The notes beneath the pieces are model-generated. The model saw only the letters and a program-made list of their open reading frames with translations. It did not search any database and was not told the DNA's origin. Positions 1 through 8,255 of a DNA stretch of 64,000 bases are shown in pieces. The stretch comes from Pseudomonas entomophila L48 (GTDB taxonomy: Bacteria > Pseudomonadota > Gammaproteobacteria > Pseudomonadales > Pseudomonadaceae). The translations under genes and the position numbers were made by a program. The stretch lies in contig NC_008027.1 of the NCBI RefSeq assembly GCF_000026105.1, positions 4,360,501 through 4,424,500 on the forward strand, read 5' to 3'. Within the stretch, counting starts at the first letter, position 1; the number at the start of each line of letters is the position of its first letter.

Positions 1-382
1 CTTCGGCGATGTGCTTGAAGTGCTGGTACAGGCCTTCTTGCGTTGGCTTGTTGTAGTACGGCACGACGAGCAGGCAGGCGTCGGCGCCGGCATTCTTGGC
101 GTTCTTGGTCAGGTGCACGGCTTCGGCAGTGGAGTTGGCACCGGTACCGGCGATCACCGGGATACGCTTGTTGCTGTGCTTGACCCGCTCGACCACGTGC
201 TTGATGACCAGGATGTGCTCTTCGACATCCAGCGTTGCGGATTCACCGGTGGTGCCGACAGCGACGATCGCGTGGGTGCCATTTTCCAGGTGGAAGTCTA
301 CAAGTTTGTCGAGGCTGTCCCAATCAAGACGCCCTTGTGCATCCATGGGTGTGACCAATGCCACCATACTGCCCGCAATCAT
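1..382 (-). CDS. dapA: 4-hydroxy-tetrahydrodipicolinate synthase, N-terminal part (cut by window edge)
   Basis: The first 127 residues of DapA are visible. The enzyme condenses pyruvate with aspartate semialdehyde in the first committed step of lysine and diaminopimelate synthesis in the cytoplasm. The N-terminus begins [13 protein letters not shown] and contains the family segment GTTGESATL, whose threonines bind pyruvate, followed by [12 protein letters not shown]. The start ATG at 382-380 has a CAGGAG Shine-Dalgarno sequence just upstream. The catalytic Schiff-base lysine lies beyond the left edge. It is divergent from the GcvR-like gene, with 259 bases between them. Confidence 0.95.
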   Translation of the reverse strand, partial: MIAGSMVALVTPMDAQGRLDWDSLDKLVDFHLENGTHAIVAVGTTGESATLDVEEHILVIKHVVERVKHSNKRIPVIAGTGANSTAEAVHLTKNAKNAGADACLLVVPYYNKPTQEGLYQHFKHIAE

Positions 383-641
383 GTAACTGCTCCTGCCGGA
401 AAAAGAGAGCGGTAATGGTACTGGCGCCATCGGCCTTGCACAAGCGAAGCAGGCGGGCGGAGCATTCCCCTTCGCGCCGCTTTTCGCTACCCTTGATCCT
501 TTGATCGTTGCAGCGCGGCCCGCCGGGCCGTCGACAGTGCGCCTCGCCTGCGTCCACAGCCATAGAAACTGGCCGGGGCCCGCTGATACTGGAGGCTTGC
601 CCCCGTCCTGCATCGACCGCTCATCGCTTTAGGAATGCTGC

Positions 642-1202
642 ATGTCCACCCCCACCGTTCGCGAACAATTCCTCGTCATCAGCGCCCTGGGCCCCAACCC
701 CATGGAGCTGGCCAACGTCCTGAGCCGCGCGGCCTTCGACAACCGCTGCGCGGTGGTCACCTCGCGCCTGACCCGTCACGGCGAAACCAGCGCCCTGGTG
801 CTGCAGGTCGGTGGCAGCTGGGATGCCCTGGCACGCCTTGAGGCCACCCTGCCTGGCCTGGGCAAGAAGCACGGCCTCACGCTGGACGTGGTGCGCAGCG
901 CCGACCAGGAGGTGCGCCCGCAGGCCCTGCCTTATGTCGCCTATGTCAGCGCCGCCTATCGCCCGGACATCATCAACGAGCTGTGCCAGTTCTTCCTCGA
1001 CCACCGCGTCGAGCTGGAAGCGATGACCTGCGACACCTACCTCGCCCCGCAAACCGGCAGCAGCATGCTCAACGCCCAGTTCACCGTGATCCTGCCAGCC
1101 GGCACTCAGATCAGCTGGCTGCGCGACCAGTTCCTCGACTTCGCCGACGCCCTGAACCTGGACGCGTTGATCGAACCGTGGCGCCCACAGAACCCCGTGT
1201 AA
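642..1202 (+). CDS. gcvR: GcvR-like ACT-domain regulator (glycine cleavage system repressor family)
   Basis: A 186-aa soluble protein with two tandem ACT-like halves: residues 8-85 beginning EQFLVISALGPNP, and about 95-175 beginning YVAYVSAAYRPDIINEL. This is the layout of GcvR, which in E. coli modulates the GcvA regulator of glycine cleavage by protein contact rather than by binding DNA. The start ATG follows AGGAAT. It sits 10 bases before bcp on the same strand, so the two are probably cotranscribed. The pairing with dapA and bcp is typical of Pseudomonas. The family is clear, but the actual partner in this organism is inferred. Confidence 0.85.
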   Translation: MSTPTVREQFLVISALGPNPMELANVLSRAAFDNRCAVVTSRLTRHGETSALVLQVGGSWDALARLEATLPGLGKKHGLTLDVVRSADQEVRPQALPYVAYVSAAYRPDIINELCQFFLDHRVELEAMTCDTYLAPQTGSSMLNAQFTVILPAGTQISWLRDQFLDFADALNLDALIEPWRPQNPV

Positions 1203-1212
1203 GGAAGCTCCC

Positions 1213-1686
1213 ATGGCCGTAGCACTCGACCAACCCATTGCCGATTTCCAGGCACAGGCCACCAGCGGCCAGGCCGTCAGCCTCGCTGGCCTCAAGGGCC
1301 AGCAGGTGGTGCTGTACTTCTATCCCAAGGACAGCACCCCGGGCTGCACCACCGAGGGCCAGGGCTTTCGCGACCAGCACGCGGCGTTCCAGGCGGCCAA
1401 TACCGTGGTCTTCGGCGTGTCGCGCGATGGCATCAAGTCGCACGAGAACTTCAAGGCCAAGCAGGCCTTCCCCTTCGAGCTGATCAGCGACAAGGACGAG
1501 GCGCTGTGCCAGCTGTTCGACGTGATCAAGCTGAAGAAGCTGTACGGCAAGGAGTACATGGGCGTCGATCGCAGCACCTTCCTGATCGACAAGGACGGTG
1601 TACTGCGCCAGGAGTGGCGTGGGGTGAAGGTGCCCGGGCATGTGGATGCCGTGCTGGCGGCGGCCGAGGCCCTGAACAAGGCCTGA
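1213..1686 (+). CDS. bcp: Thioredoxin-dependent peroxiredoxin, Bcp/PrxQ type
   Basis: A 157-aa peroxiredoxin that reduces H2O2 and organic hydroperoxides in the cytoplasm using thiol reductants. The peroxidatic cysteine is C45 in YPKDSTPGCTTEG. The second cysteine found five residues later in E. coli Bcp is absent here (residue 50 is Gln). The only other cysteine is C98, so the resolving mechanism may differ from the textbook two-Cys helix-2 arrangement. The start has a strong AAGGAAG Shine-Dalgarno sequence. It is probably translated from the same message as the upstream GcvR-like gene. Confidence 0.93.
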   Translation: MAVALDQPIADFQAQATSGQAVSLAGLKGQQVVLYFYPKDSTPGCTTEGQGFRDQHAAFQAANTVVFGVSRDGIKSHENFKAKQAFPFELISDKDEALCQLFDVIKLKKLYGKEYMGVDRSTFLIDKDGVLRQEWRGVKVPGHVDAVLAAAEALNKA

Positions 1687-1695
1687 GGCAGTCCA

Positions 1696-1755
1696 TTCGC
1701 CGGCAAGCCGGCTCCTACAGGTCGCGATCAAGGTAGGAGCCGGCTTGCTGGCGAA
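1696..1755. repeat. REP pair (inverted), bcp/perM convergent gap
   Basis: Two copies of a Pseudomonas REP core face each other: TTCGCCGGCAAGCCGGCTCC at 1696-1715 and the inverse at 1733-1755, with a 14-base spacer. They fill the gap between the convergent bcp and PerM-type genes and could fold into a large hairpin that stops or protects both transcripts. The arms differ at one position (CCGGC versus CTGGC). Confidence 0.85.
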
Positions 1756-1759
1756 AGCC

Positions 1760-2830
1760 TCACAACATCGGCGCGACCGACGACTCCTGCCGCGGCCAGG
1801 CATCCAGCACGGCCTTGAACAGCGTCGCCAGTGGGATCGCAAAGAAGATCCCCCAGAAGCCCCACAACCCACCGAACAACAGCACCGCGCAGATGATCGC
1901 CACCGGGTGCAGGCTCACCGCCTCGGAGAACAGCAACGGCACCAGCACGTTGCCATCAAGCGCCTGAATGATCGCGTACACCGCCATCAGGTAGATGAAC
2001 TGGTCGCCCCAGCCCCACTGGAACAGCGCGATCAGCGTCACCGGCACGGTCACCACCACCGCCCCCACATAGGGCACCACCACCGACAACCCCACCAGCA
2101 GCGCCAGCAAGGCCGCGTAGTTGAGCCCCAGGCTGATGAAGGCGATGTAGGTGGCGATGCCGCAGATCAGGATCTCGATACCCTTGCCACGGATGTAGTT
2201 GGCAATCTGCCGGTTCATCTCGTCGCCCACCCGGTTGAGCAGCGTGCGCTGGCGCGGCAGGTAACCGCTGACCCAGCGACCGATCAACTCACGGTCCTTG
2301 AGGAAGAAGAACACCAGGATTGGCACCAGCACCAGGTAGATCATGGCGTTTACCAGCAGCGGCAGGCTCGATAACGAGAAGGTCAGCGCCCATTGGCCGA
2401 ATTTTCCGATCTCGCCACGCACTGACTCGATGGCCCGCAGTACCTGCTCGTCGGACACCAGGTGCGGGTAGCGCTCCGGCAGCAACAGCAGCAGCGACTG
2501 CCACTTGCCGAGCATGCCCGGCAATTCGTTGAACAAGGTGATCAACTGATGCCAGAGCAGCGGCACCAGCACCAGCATGAATACCGCAAGGGCGCCCATG
2601 AACAAGGTGAACACCAGCCAAACCGCCAACCGGCTCGGCACCTTCAGCCGCTCCAGGGCGTTGACCAGCCCTTGCATCAGGAACGCCAGCACCATGCCCG
2701 CCAACACCGGCGCGAGCATGCCGCCCAACGTGAGCACCACGGTGAAGGCCAGGAACAGCAGGACCGCCAGCACCACCGCCTCCTCGTCGGAGAAGTAGCG
2801 CTGCATCCAGTCGCGAAGCACTTTGAACAT
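1760..2830 (-). CDS. AI-2E/PerM family membrane transporter
   Basis: A 356-aa polytopic inner-membrane protein. Hydrophobic helices include residues about 18-60 (AVLLFLAFTVVLTLGGML) and 70-95, and a block of closely packed helices runs from about 205 to 340. The family is called AI-2 exporter by name, but members also act as Na+/H+ antiporters or have no known substrate (E. coli PerM), so I assign no substrate. The chosen ATG at 2830 follows an AAGGATC Shine-Dalgarno sequence and gives the usual family length. It lies 20 bases after the TusA-like gene on the same strand, so the two are a likely operon. Confidence 0.85.
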   Translation of the reverse strand: MFKVLRDWMQRYFSDEEAVVLAVLLFLAFTVVLTLGGMLAPVLAGMVLAFLMQGLVNALERLKVPSRLAVWLVFTLFMGALAVFMLVLVPLLWHQLITLFNELPGMLGKWQSLLLLLPERYPHLVSDEQVLRAIESVRGEIGKFGQWALTFSLSSLPLLVNAMIYLVLVPILVFFFLKDRELIGRWVSGYLPRQRTLLNRVGDEMNRQIANYIRGKGIEILICGIATYIAFISLGLNYAALLALLVGLSVVVPYVGAVVVTVPVTLIALFQWGWGDQFIYLMAVYAIIQALDGNVLVPLLFSEAVSLHPVAIICAVLLFGGLWGFWGIFFAIPLATLFKAVLDAWPRQESSVAPML

Positions 2831-2850
2831 TGACGATCCTTGAAAAAGAC

Positions 2851-3090
2851 TCAGGCCTTGCGCAGCCAGTAGGTGTATACCCCGGCTTCGGCCGTTTCGC
2901 GCAGCAGCGTATGACCGGCAAGCTGGGCGAAAGTGCGGAAGTCGCGTTGCGAGCCGGCGTCGGTGGCGATCACTTTGAGCACCGCGCCGCTGGCCAGGCG
3001 GTTGAGTTCCATCTTGGCCTTGAGCAGCGGCAAGGGGCAGTTCAGCCCGCTGGCGTCGAGCTCGGCGTCGCAGGTCGGGGTATCGCTCAT
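2851..3090 (-). CDS. TusA-family sulfurtransferase-like protein
   Basis: A 79-aa protein with the TusA/SirA fold signature LDASGLNCPLPLLKAK. The cysteine in the CPxP motif (C18) is the residue that carries persulfide sulfur in TusA. TusA itself feeds sulfur to tRNA 2-thiouridine synthesis, but paralogues beside transporters have other or unknown roles. The start ATG at 3090 follows GGAG. Pairing with the PerM-type gene suggests a joint function, which I cannot define from sequence. Confidence 0.85.
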   Translation of the reverse strand: MSDTPTCDAELDASGLNCPLPLLKAKMELNRLASGAVLKVIATDAGSQRDFRTFAQLAGHTLLRETAEAGVYTYWLRKA

Positions 3091-3196
3091 CAGGTACGTC
3101 TCCGGGGCGGGGCAGAAAAGTCCCGTAGGATAGCGCCACTGGTCGGCATCGCGCGACCCGGCTACAGTAAGCCTTTTGACCGACGCGAGCTTCTGC

Positions 3197-4633
3197 ATGA
3201 ATCTACTGCGCCCCACCCTGTTGACGCTGGCCTGCCTGATGGCCCTGCCCGGCCACGCCGACGACCTGCCGTCACTGGGCGATGCCAGCTCCGCGATCGT
3301 CTCGCCGCAGCAGGAACACCAGCTCGGCCGCGCCTGGCTGAGCCTGCTGCGGGGCCAGGTCAACCAGCTGAACGACCCGCAACTCAAGGACTACGTCGAG
3401 ACCACCGTGTACAAGCTGGCCGAAACCAGCCAGGTACAGGACCGCCGCCTCGAGTTCATCCTCATCGACAGCAAGGAACTCAACGCCTTCGCCGCGCCCG
3501 GTGGCATCATCGGGGTCAATGGCGGCCTGTTCCTCAATGCCCAGACCGAAGGCGAGTATGCCTCGGTACTGGCCCACGAACTGGCGCACTTGTCGCAACG
3601 CCACTTCGCCCGGGGCGTCGAAGCCCAACAACGCATGCAGCTACCCATGATGGCTGCACTGCTGGCCGGTATCGTGCTGGCCGCCGGCGGCGGTGGCGAT
3701 GCCGGTATCGGCGTCATTGCCGGCACCCAGGCCGCCGCGATCCAGGAACAACGGCGCTTCTCCCGGCAAAACGAACAGGAGGCCGACCGCATCGGCATCC
3801 TCAACCTGGAAAAGGCCGGCTACGATCCGCGCAACATGCCCAACATGTTCGAGCGCCTGGCGCGCCAATACCGCTATGACGCCAAGCCGCCGGAATTCCT
3901 GCTGACCCACCCGGTCACCGAATCGCGTATCGCCGACACCCGCAACCGCGCCGAACAAGCCCGCAAGGATGGCACCGAGGACACCTTGCGCTACCAGTTG
4001 ATCCGAGCCCGCGTGGCTCTCACCTACGAAGGCACCCCAGGCCTTGCCGCCAAGCGTTTCCGTGCCCAGCTCGATGAGAACCCGCAGCTGGACGCTGCGC
4101 GCTATGGCCTGGCCCTGGCACAGATCAAGGGCGGCCAGCTCAACGAAGCGCGGGAGAACCTCAAGCCGCTGTTGGCCAAGGCGCCCAACGACATCACCTA
4201 CAACCTGGCGCAGATCGACCTGGACATCACCAACAATCGCCTGGCCGACGCCCAGCAACGTGCCCAGCGCCTGCAGGGGCTGTATCCGGGCAACTACCCG
4301 TTGAAACAGGTGCGCGCCGACCTGCTGATCAAGCAGGGCAAGCCGGCAGAAGCGGAAAAGGTGCTGGATGACCTGGTCAAGAGCCGGCCGGACGATCCGG
4401 ACGTGTGGTACGACGTTGCCGAAGTCCGCGGCCTGTCGGGCAACACCATCGGCCTGCACCGCGCCCGCGCCGAGTACTTCACCCTGGTCGGTGATTTCGA
4501 CCAGGCGATCCAGCAGCTTGACTACGCCAAACGCCGTGCCGGCAGCAACTTCCCGCTGGCCTCGCAGATCGACCAGCGCCAGCGCGAGATCATGGAGCAG
4601 CAGCGGATGGTCAAGGAGATGATGGGGCGCTAA
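3197..4633 (+). CDS. Periplasmic M48 metalloprotease with C-terminal TPR repeats (BepA-like)
   Basis: A 478-aa exported zinc protease. Residues 1-21 form a Sec signal peptide ending PGHADD. The zinc motif HELAH is at 127-131, and the third ligand glutamate lies in NEQEADRIG near 193-195. A glycine-rich hydrophobic stretch at about 150-175 may touch the membrane. From about residue 270 to the end there are tetratricopeptide-like helices. This architecture matches E. coli BepA (YfgC), which degrades or assists stalled outer-membrane proteins such as LptD. The start was placed at the methionine preceding the signal peptide. It is convergent with nadA across a REPIN. Confidence 0.9.
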   Translation: MNLLRPTLLTLACLMALPGHADDLPSLGDASSAIVSPQQEHQLGRAWLSLLRGQVNQLNDPQLKDYVETTVYKLAETSQVQDRRLEFILIDSKELNAFAAPGGIIGVNGGLFLNAQTEGEYASVLAHELAHLSQRHFARGVEAQQRMQLPMMAALLAGIVLAAGGGGDAGIGVIAGTQAAAIQEQRRFSRQNEQEADRIGILNLEKAGYDPRNMPNMFERLARQYRYDAKPPEFLLTHPVTESRIADTRNRAEQARKDGTEDTLRYQLIRARVALTYEGTPGLAAKRFRAQLDENPQLDAARYGLALAQIKGGQLNEARENLKPLLAKAPNDITYNLAQIDLDITNNRLADAQQRAQRLQGLYPGNYPLKQVRADLLIKQGKPAEAEKVLDDLVKSRPDDPDVWYDVAEVRGLSGNTIGLHRARAEYFTLVGDFDQAIQQLDYAKRRAGSNFPLASQIDQRQREIMEQQRMVKEMMGR

Positions 4634-4650
4634 GCCCGTACCCATTCCTC

Positions 4651-4735
4651 TGTAGGAGCGGCTTCAGCCGCGATCACCCGCGCAACGGGTGCCAGGCACC
4701 GCGGTGCCTGCATCGCGGCTGAAGCCGCTCCTACA
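4651..4735. repeat. REPIN (85-nt inverted REP doublet), copy A
   Basis: The 24-base arm TGTAGGAGCGGCTTCAGCCG plus CGAT at 4651-4674 is repeated exactly inverted at 4712-4735. Between the arms are two more small palindromes, CACCC..GGGTG and CAGGCACC..GGTGCCTG, so the element can fold into a branched structure. A near-identical 85-nt copy with the same arms lies at 11753-11837. It sits in the convergent M48 protease/nadA gap. Confidence 0.92.
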
Positions 4736-4747
4736 GAGGCAACGGCG

Positions 4748-5806
4748 TCAGGCGTTACCCGACACCTTCAAGCGCGCCGCCTGGGTGAAGTCCAGCATAC
4801 GGTTCAGCGGCTTGATCGCCTTGGGAATCAGCGCCGGCTCGACGAAGATCTCGTTGCTGCCCTGACGCAGACAATCCAGCACCCGCTCCAGCGTGTTCAT
4901 GGCCATCCACGGACAGTGCGCGCAGCTGCGACACGCAGCACCGTTGCCGGCGGTAGGGGCCTCGACGAACTCTTTATCCGGGCACAGCTGCTGCATCTTG
5001 TAGAAGATGCCGCGGTCGGTGGCGACGATGAAGGTCTTGTTGGGCAGTGTCTGCGCCGCCTTGATCAGCTGGCTGGTGGAGCCCACCGCGTCGGCCAGGT
5101 CGATCACCGCTTCCGGGGACTCCGGATGGACCAGGATCGCCGCGTCCGGGTACAGCGCCTTCATGTCGGCCAGCTGGCGCGACTTGAACTCTTCGTGGAC
5201 GATGCAGGCACCGTCCCACAACAGCATGTCGGCACCGGTCTGCTTCTGGATGTAGCGCCCCAGGTGCTGGTCCGGGCCCCAGATGATGGTTTCGCCGTTG
5301 TCCATCAGGCTTTCGACGATTTCCAGCGCGCAGCTGGAGGTCACCACCCAGTCGGCCCGCGCCTTCACCGCGGCAGAGGTGTTGGCGTAGACCACCACGG
5401 TGCGCTCGGGATGCTGGTCGCAAAAGGCGGAGAAGGCTTCCACCGGGCAGCCCAGGTCGAGGGAACAGGTCGCCTCGAGGGTGGGCATCAGCACACGCTT
5501 TTCCGGAGTGAGGATCTTCGCGGTTTCACCCATGAAACGCACACCGGCCACCACTACGGTTTCGGCCGAATGATTCTTGCCGAAGCGGGCCATTTCCAGC
5601 GAGTCGGACACACAGCCGCCCGTTTCCTCGGCCAGCGCCTGGATCACCGGATCACAGTAGTAATGGGCGACCAACACGGCATTCTGCCGCTTCAGCTCTG
5701 CGGCGATGGCCGCACGGTAGTCGGCTTCCTGCTCGGGCGTCAGCGGATTGGACTGCTTGGCATCAAGGTGGGCCTGAACCAACAGGCGTTCGGAAATCTG
5801 GGTCAT
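4748..5806 (-). CDS. nadA: Quinolinate synthase A
   Basis: A 352-aa cytoplasmic iron-sulfur enzyme that condenses iminoaspartate with dihydroxyacetone phosphate to quinolinate, a step in de novo NAD synthesis. Signature elements are VAHYYCDP near residue 47, [11 protein letters not shown] (C114), [11 protein letters not shown] and [13 protein letters not shown]. The cysteines in the first, middle and last of the latter three ligate the 4Fe-4S cluster. The length is normal for the long proteobacterial form. No nadB or nadC is adjacent, so the gene stands alone here. Confidence 0.97.
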   Translation of the reverse strand: MTQISERLLVQAHLDAKQSNPLTPEQEADYRAAIAAELKRQNAVLVAHYYCDPVIQALAEETGGCVSDSLEMARFGKNHSAETVVVAGVRFMGETAKILTPEKRVLMPTLEATCSLDLGCPVEAFSAFCDQHPERTVVVYANTSAAVKARADWVVTSSCALEIVESLMDNGETIIWGPDQHLGRYIQKQTGADMLLWDGACIVHEEFKSRQLADMKALYPDAAILVHPESPEAVIDLADAVGSTSQLIKAAQTLPNKTFIVATDRGIFYKMQQLCPDKEFVEAPTAGNGAACRSCAHCPWMAMNTLERVLDCLRQGSNEIFVEPALIPKAIKPLNRMLDFTQAARLKVSGNA

Positions 5807-6003
5807 GATCGCTGGACCTGCGGGGGCGCGTGGGCGCGTCAGTCGAGTGTATCACCCGGCCCTGGCAGATCGGCTAATGGTGCCGGACGGCCAGCGTCAC
5901 GGCCCCTCTGCGGGCGCGGATTATTATCGGACGCGAAGGCTACAGGCAATCAGGGCGATGCAAAAGGGGTTTTTGCGAAGGCCAGCAGGGCGATCGGCGT
6001 TAC

Positions 6004-6058
6004 GCCGATCGCGGGGCAAGCCCGCTCCCACCATGGGTGAGCGGGCTGCCCCTGCGAG
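6004..6058. repeat. REP-like inverted pair before the DUF945 gene
   Basis: GATCGCGGGGCAAGCCCGCTCCCACC at about 6008-6033 is followed closely by an imperfect inverse, GGGTGAGCGGGCTGCCCCTGCG, at 6035-6056. It uses the second REP type in this genome (GGGAGCGGGCTTGCC core). It lies 3' of the minus-strand DUF945 gene and 5' of nadA, so it may help end the DUF945 transcript. Confidence 0.65.
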
Positions 6059-6059
6059 G

Positions 6060-7574
6060 TCAGCCTTGCGGCGACAGTGCTGCCAGGTGAGCGCTGATCA
6101 GCATGGCGAACTCTTCGACGGTCATTTTCTTGCCGTTGAAGTCGACCATGCCATCGGCGTACTGCAGGCTGGCTACGACGTCACTGCCCTGCACCGTGGC
6201 CATGCCGCTCTGCACGGCCATCATGCCGACCATTTCACCGGCCTGGCCGGACTGCTGGGCAATGGCTTGGGCATCGGTTTCGCCTTCGAGCAGCGCTTGC
6301 AGCGTCGCCAGGTCGCCGATCATCGGCTTGGACACACTCAGCTTGCCATGCAGTTGCGAAATCAGCTGCTTACCCAACTGATCCGGCGGCAGGTCGAAGG
6401 AGCTTGGGTTGGCGAAGTCCATCGACAGGCTGAAGCGGCTTTCGCCATTGGCAGTCTTGAACGCCAGGCTCTCCAGCGCCAGCTGAGGCTTGCCGGCGAG
6501 CATCTTCTGCAAGTCGCCCTGAACCTTGGCCTGCTCTTCAGGGGTCATGTCGAAGGACGGCATGGCCTCGCCCTCGGCGGCGGCCTGCTGGACCTCCGGC
6601 AGCTTGGTCTGGTACCACTCCATCAGCGCCTGCATGGCCGGGATGTCGATGGACTTCATGGTGAAGACCATCTCGCCGCTGCCCACCTTGCGCCCGGCGT
6701 AGCTGATGTCAGCGACCTTGTACTCCAGGCGGCCGAACAGCTTGTCCTTCGCTTCACCCTCGGCGTTGTACAGGTTGTTCTGCTGCAGCCCCTTGAGCAC
6801 CAGCACTTCCTGCTTCGGCCCGCTGGTGATCTGGGCGTCGCCCAAGGCCATGTCGAGGTTGCCGACGTAGATCATGTCGTGGTCGGTCTCGGTGAGCTTG
6901 CCACCGATCTTGAAGCCATTGAACAGGATCTTGACCGGTGCCTGCTGCTCGTCGGCGAAGTTCAGTTCCAGGCGCTCTGCGTTGCCGTGGATCGTGACCG
7001 CCTTGCCATCGCGATCACTGCCCATCAGCAGTTGCAGGCCGGAGAAGTCCAGAACCTTGTCACCGTCCTGCTCGAGTTTGACCGGAGCCAGGCGGATGTC
7101 ACTGTCGATGCCGCCGTCATAGCCCAGGCTGACCTGCGCGGTGACCGGCGCCTTGTCACCAGCGGCGGTGAACCAGCCGGCGGTGAAGTCATCCTTCTCC
7201 AGCGCGCTGTTGCTGGTGGCCATCACTGGCATCAGCTTGAACGCCTTGACCCGCGACCAGGGGAACGGGCCGTGCTCGATCTGGTCGACCACGCCAACGT
7301 CGAAGTTCAGCGCTTCGGCTTCACCGAGCTGCACGTTCTGGGCCTTGAGGCGGTAGTGCGCGGTGCTGGTGAAGAAGTGCTGCTCCAGCGAGGCCAGCTC
7401 GATGGTCATGCTGCCGCCGTTGCCGGCCAGGGCCTTCTTCAGTTCTTCGTTACCGCGCGCGACGGAGCGCTCCAGCTCCGCCGGCAGTTGCTTGCCGGTG
7501 TACCAGGCGCCAGCGGTGGTTGCGGCGGCGATGGCGACGGCCAGGCCGCAGAGGATGCCTACTGATTTCTTCAT
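6060..7574 (-). CDS. DUF945 (YdgA-type) exported protein
   Basis: A 504-aa protein with an uncleaved-looking signal/anchor at residues 5-24 (VGILCGLAVAIAAATTAGAWYTG). The remainder is mostly beta-strand-rich and periplasmic, with alternating short hydrophobic and charged segments. E. coli YdgA is a member of the family; its biochemical role is not settled, so I give none. The region near 465-490 (MVDFNGKKMTVEEFAMLI) is the conserved C-terminal piece. It is transcribed alone, away from the permease. Confidence 0.82.
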   Translation of the reverse strand: MKKSVGILCGLAVAIAAATTAGAWYTGKQLPAELERSVARGNEELKKALAGNGGSMTIELASLEQHFFTSTAHYRLKAQNVQLGEAEALNFDVGVVDQIEHGPFPWSRVKAFKLMPVMATSNSALEKDDFTAGWFTAAGDKAPVTAQVSLGYDGGIDSDIRLAPVKLEQDGDKVLDFSGLQLLMGSDRDGKAVTIHGNAERLELNFADEQQAPVKILFNGFKIGGKLTETDHDMIYVGNLDMALGDAQITSGPKQEVLVLKGLQQNNLYNAEGEAKDKLFGRLEYKVADISYAGRKVGSGEMVFTMKSIDIPAMQALMEWYQTKLPEVQQAAAEGEAMPSFDMTPEEQAKVQGDLQKMLAGKPQLALESLAFKTANGESRFSLSMDFANPSSFDLPPDQLGKQLISQLHGKLSVSKPMIGDLATLQALLEGETDAQAIAQQSGQAGEMVGMMAVQSGMATVQGSDVVASLQYADGMVDFNGKKMTVEEFAMLISAHLAALSPQG

Positions 7575-8168
7575 GAATAGAACCGATTGCTGTCCATAGG
7601 AGGGCGAATACGCGGCCCAGGGAGGTGGCTGCGCAAGGGTGCAAGAATATCACCGAAGGCCCGGGAACGCGGCGCTTTCGCTGGGTTTTCTGTCTGTCTG
7701 AGTCTTGCATGATCCTTGTAGGAGCGGCCTTGTGCCGCGAAAGGGCCGCAAGGCGGCCCTGGCGATCTTTGCGGCAACGCTGAACGCCTGGGGCTGCCAT
7801 GCAGCCCTTTCGCGGCACAAGGCCGCTCCTACAAGGAGCAAGCACGGCCAAAAGATTGTCAATTTTTACGAACACCGAAATCGACTTACGCTCCCTGAAA
7901 CGACAAAAACAAAGCAAAACGCGACCAAAAAACCCGATACCAATGAGGGGCATCCATCCCTTTGTCATGTTTAACTTGACACCCGCTCCCCCATCGTTTT
8001 TATTTCCCCCACCTTGCACGCGCCCCACTCACGAAGAAGAAAAAAGCGCCGCCATGATACCCAATCGCCCCAGCCCCCAAGCGCCGCCTTCCTCGCCCCG
8101 GCGCTGCCTGCCCTGATACCCGCGCCCACCCCGCGCACTCCCTTGCTCCAACATAAAAGGTGAACAAC
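7575..8168. other. Long intergenic region between DUF945 gene and permease leader
   Basis: About 600 bases with no convincing gene of normal size. It contains the REPIN at 7715-7835, then an AT-richer stretch at about 7855-7995 that is the likely control region for the downstream permease. It ends in a C-rich stretch with a very short open frame at 8054-8116 (20 codons, weak ribosome site). I see no RNA gene or clear promoter hexamers. Confidence 0.6.
7715..7835. repeat. REPIN (121-nt inverted REP doublet)
   Basis: The arm CTTGTAGGAGCGGCCTTGTG, continuing CCGCGAAAGGGC, starts at 7715. Its exact inverse ends at 7835. The inner part carries further small palindromes (GGGCCGCAAGGCGGCCC at 7743-7759 and GGGCTGCCATGCAGCCC). 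The REP subtype (GGCCTTGTGCCGCG) differs from the GGCTTCAGCCGCG type at 4651 and 11753, so several REP sequence families coexist in this window. Confidence 0.88.
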
Positions 8169-8255
8169 ATGGAGCCTGTCCGCTCGACCTTGCCGTGCCC
8201 GCCGCACGCCGTGCCCGTTGCCCAGGATCAGGAGAGCCGCCCGCATGCAGCCTGA
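8169..8255 (+). CDS. Candidate 28-codon leader peptide overlapping the permease start
   Basis: ATG at 8169 is preceded by AAAGGTGA with a 5-base gap, a better ribosome site than that of the permease. The frame runs 28 codons, is rich in proline, histidine and alanine ([10 protein letters not shown]), and ends in TGA at 8253-8255. This overlaps the permease ATG at 8245 by 11 bases in another frame. The arrangement would allow translational coupling or leader-peptide control of the transporter. It may also be a chance frame in GC-rich DNA. No product is recognised. Confidence 0.3.
   Translation: MEPVRSTLPCPPHAVPVAQDQESRPHAA

Noticed and set aside
8054..8116. 20-codon frame ahead of the permease leader
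   Set aside because: Weak ribosome site and Pro/Ser/Arg composition expected by chance in C-rich DNA.
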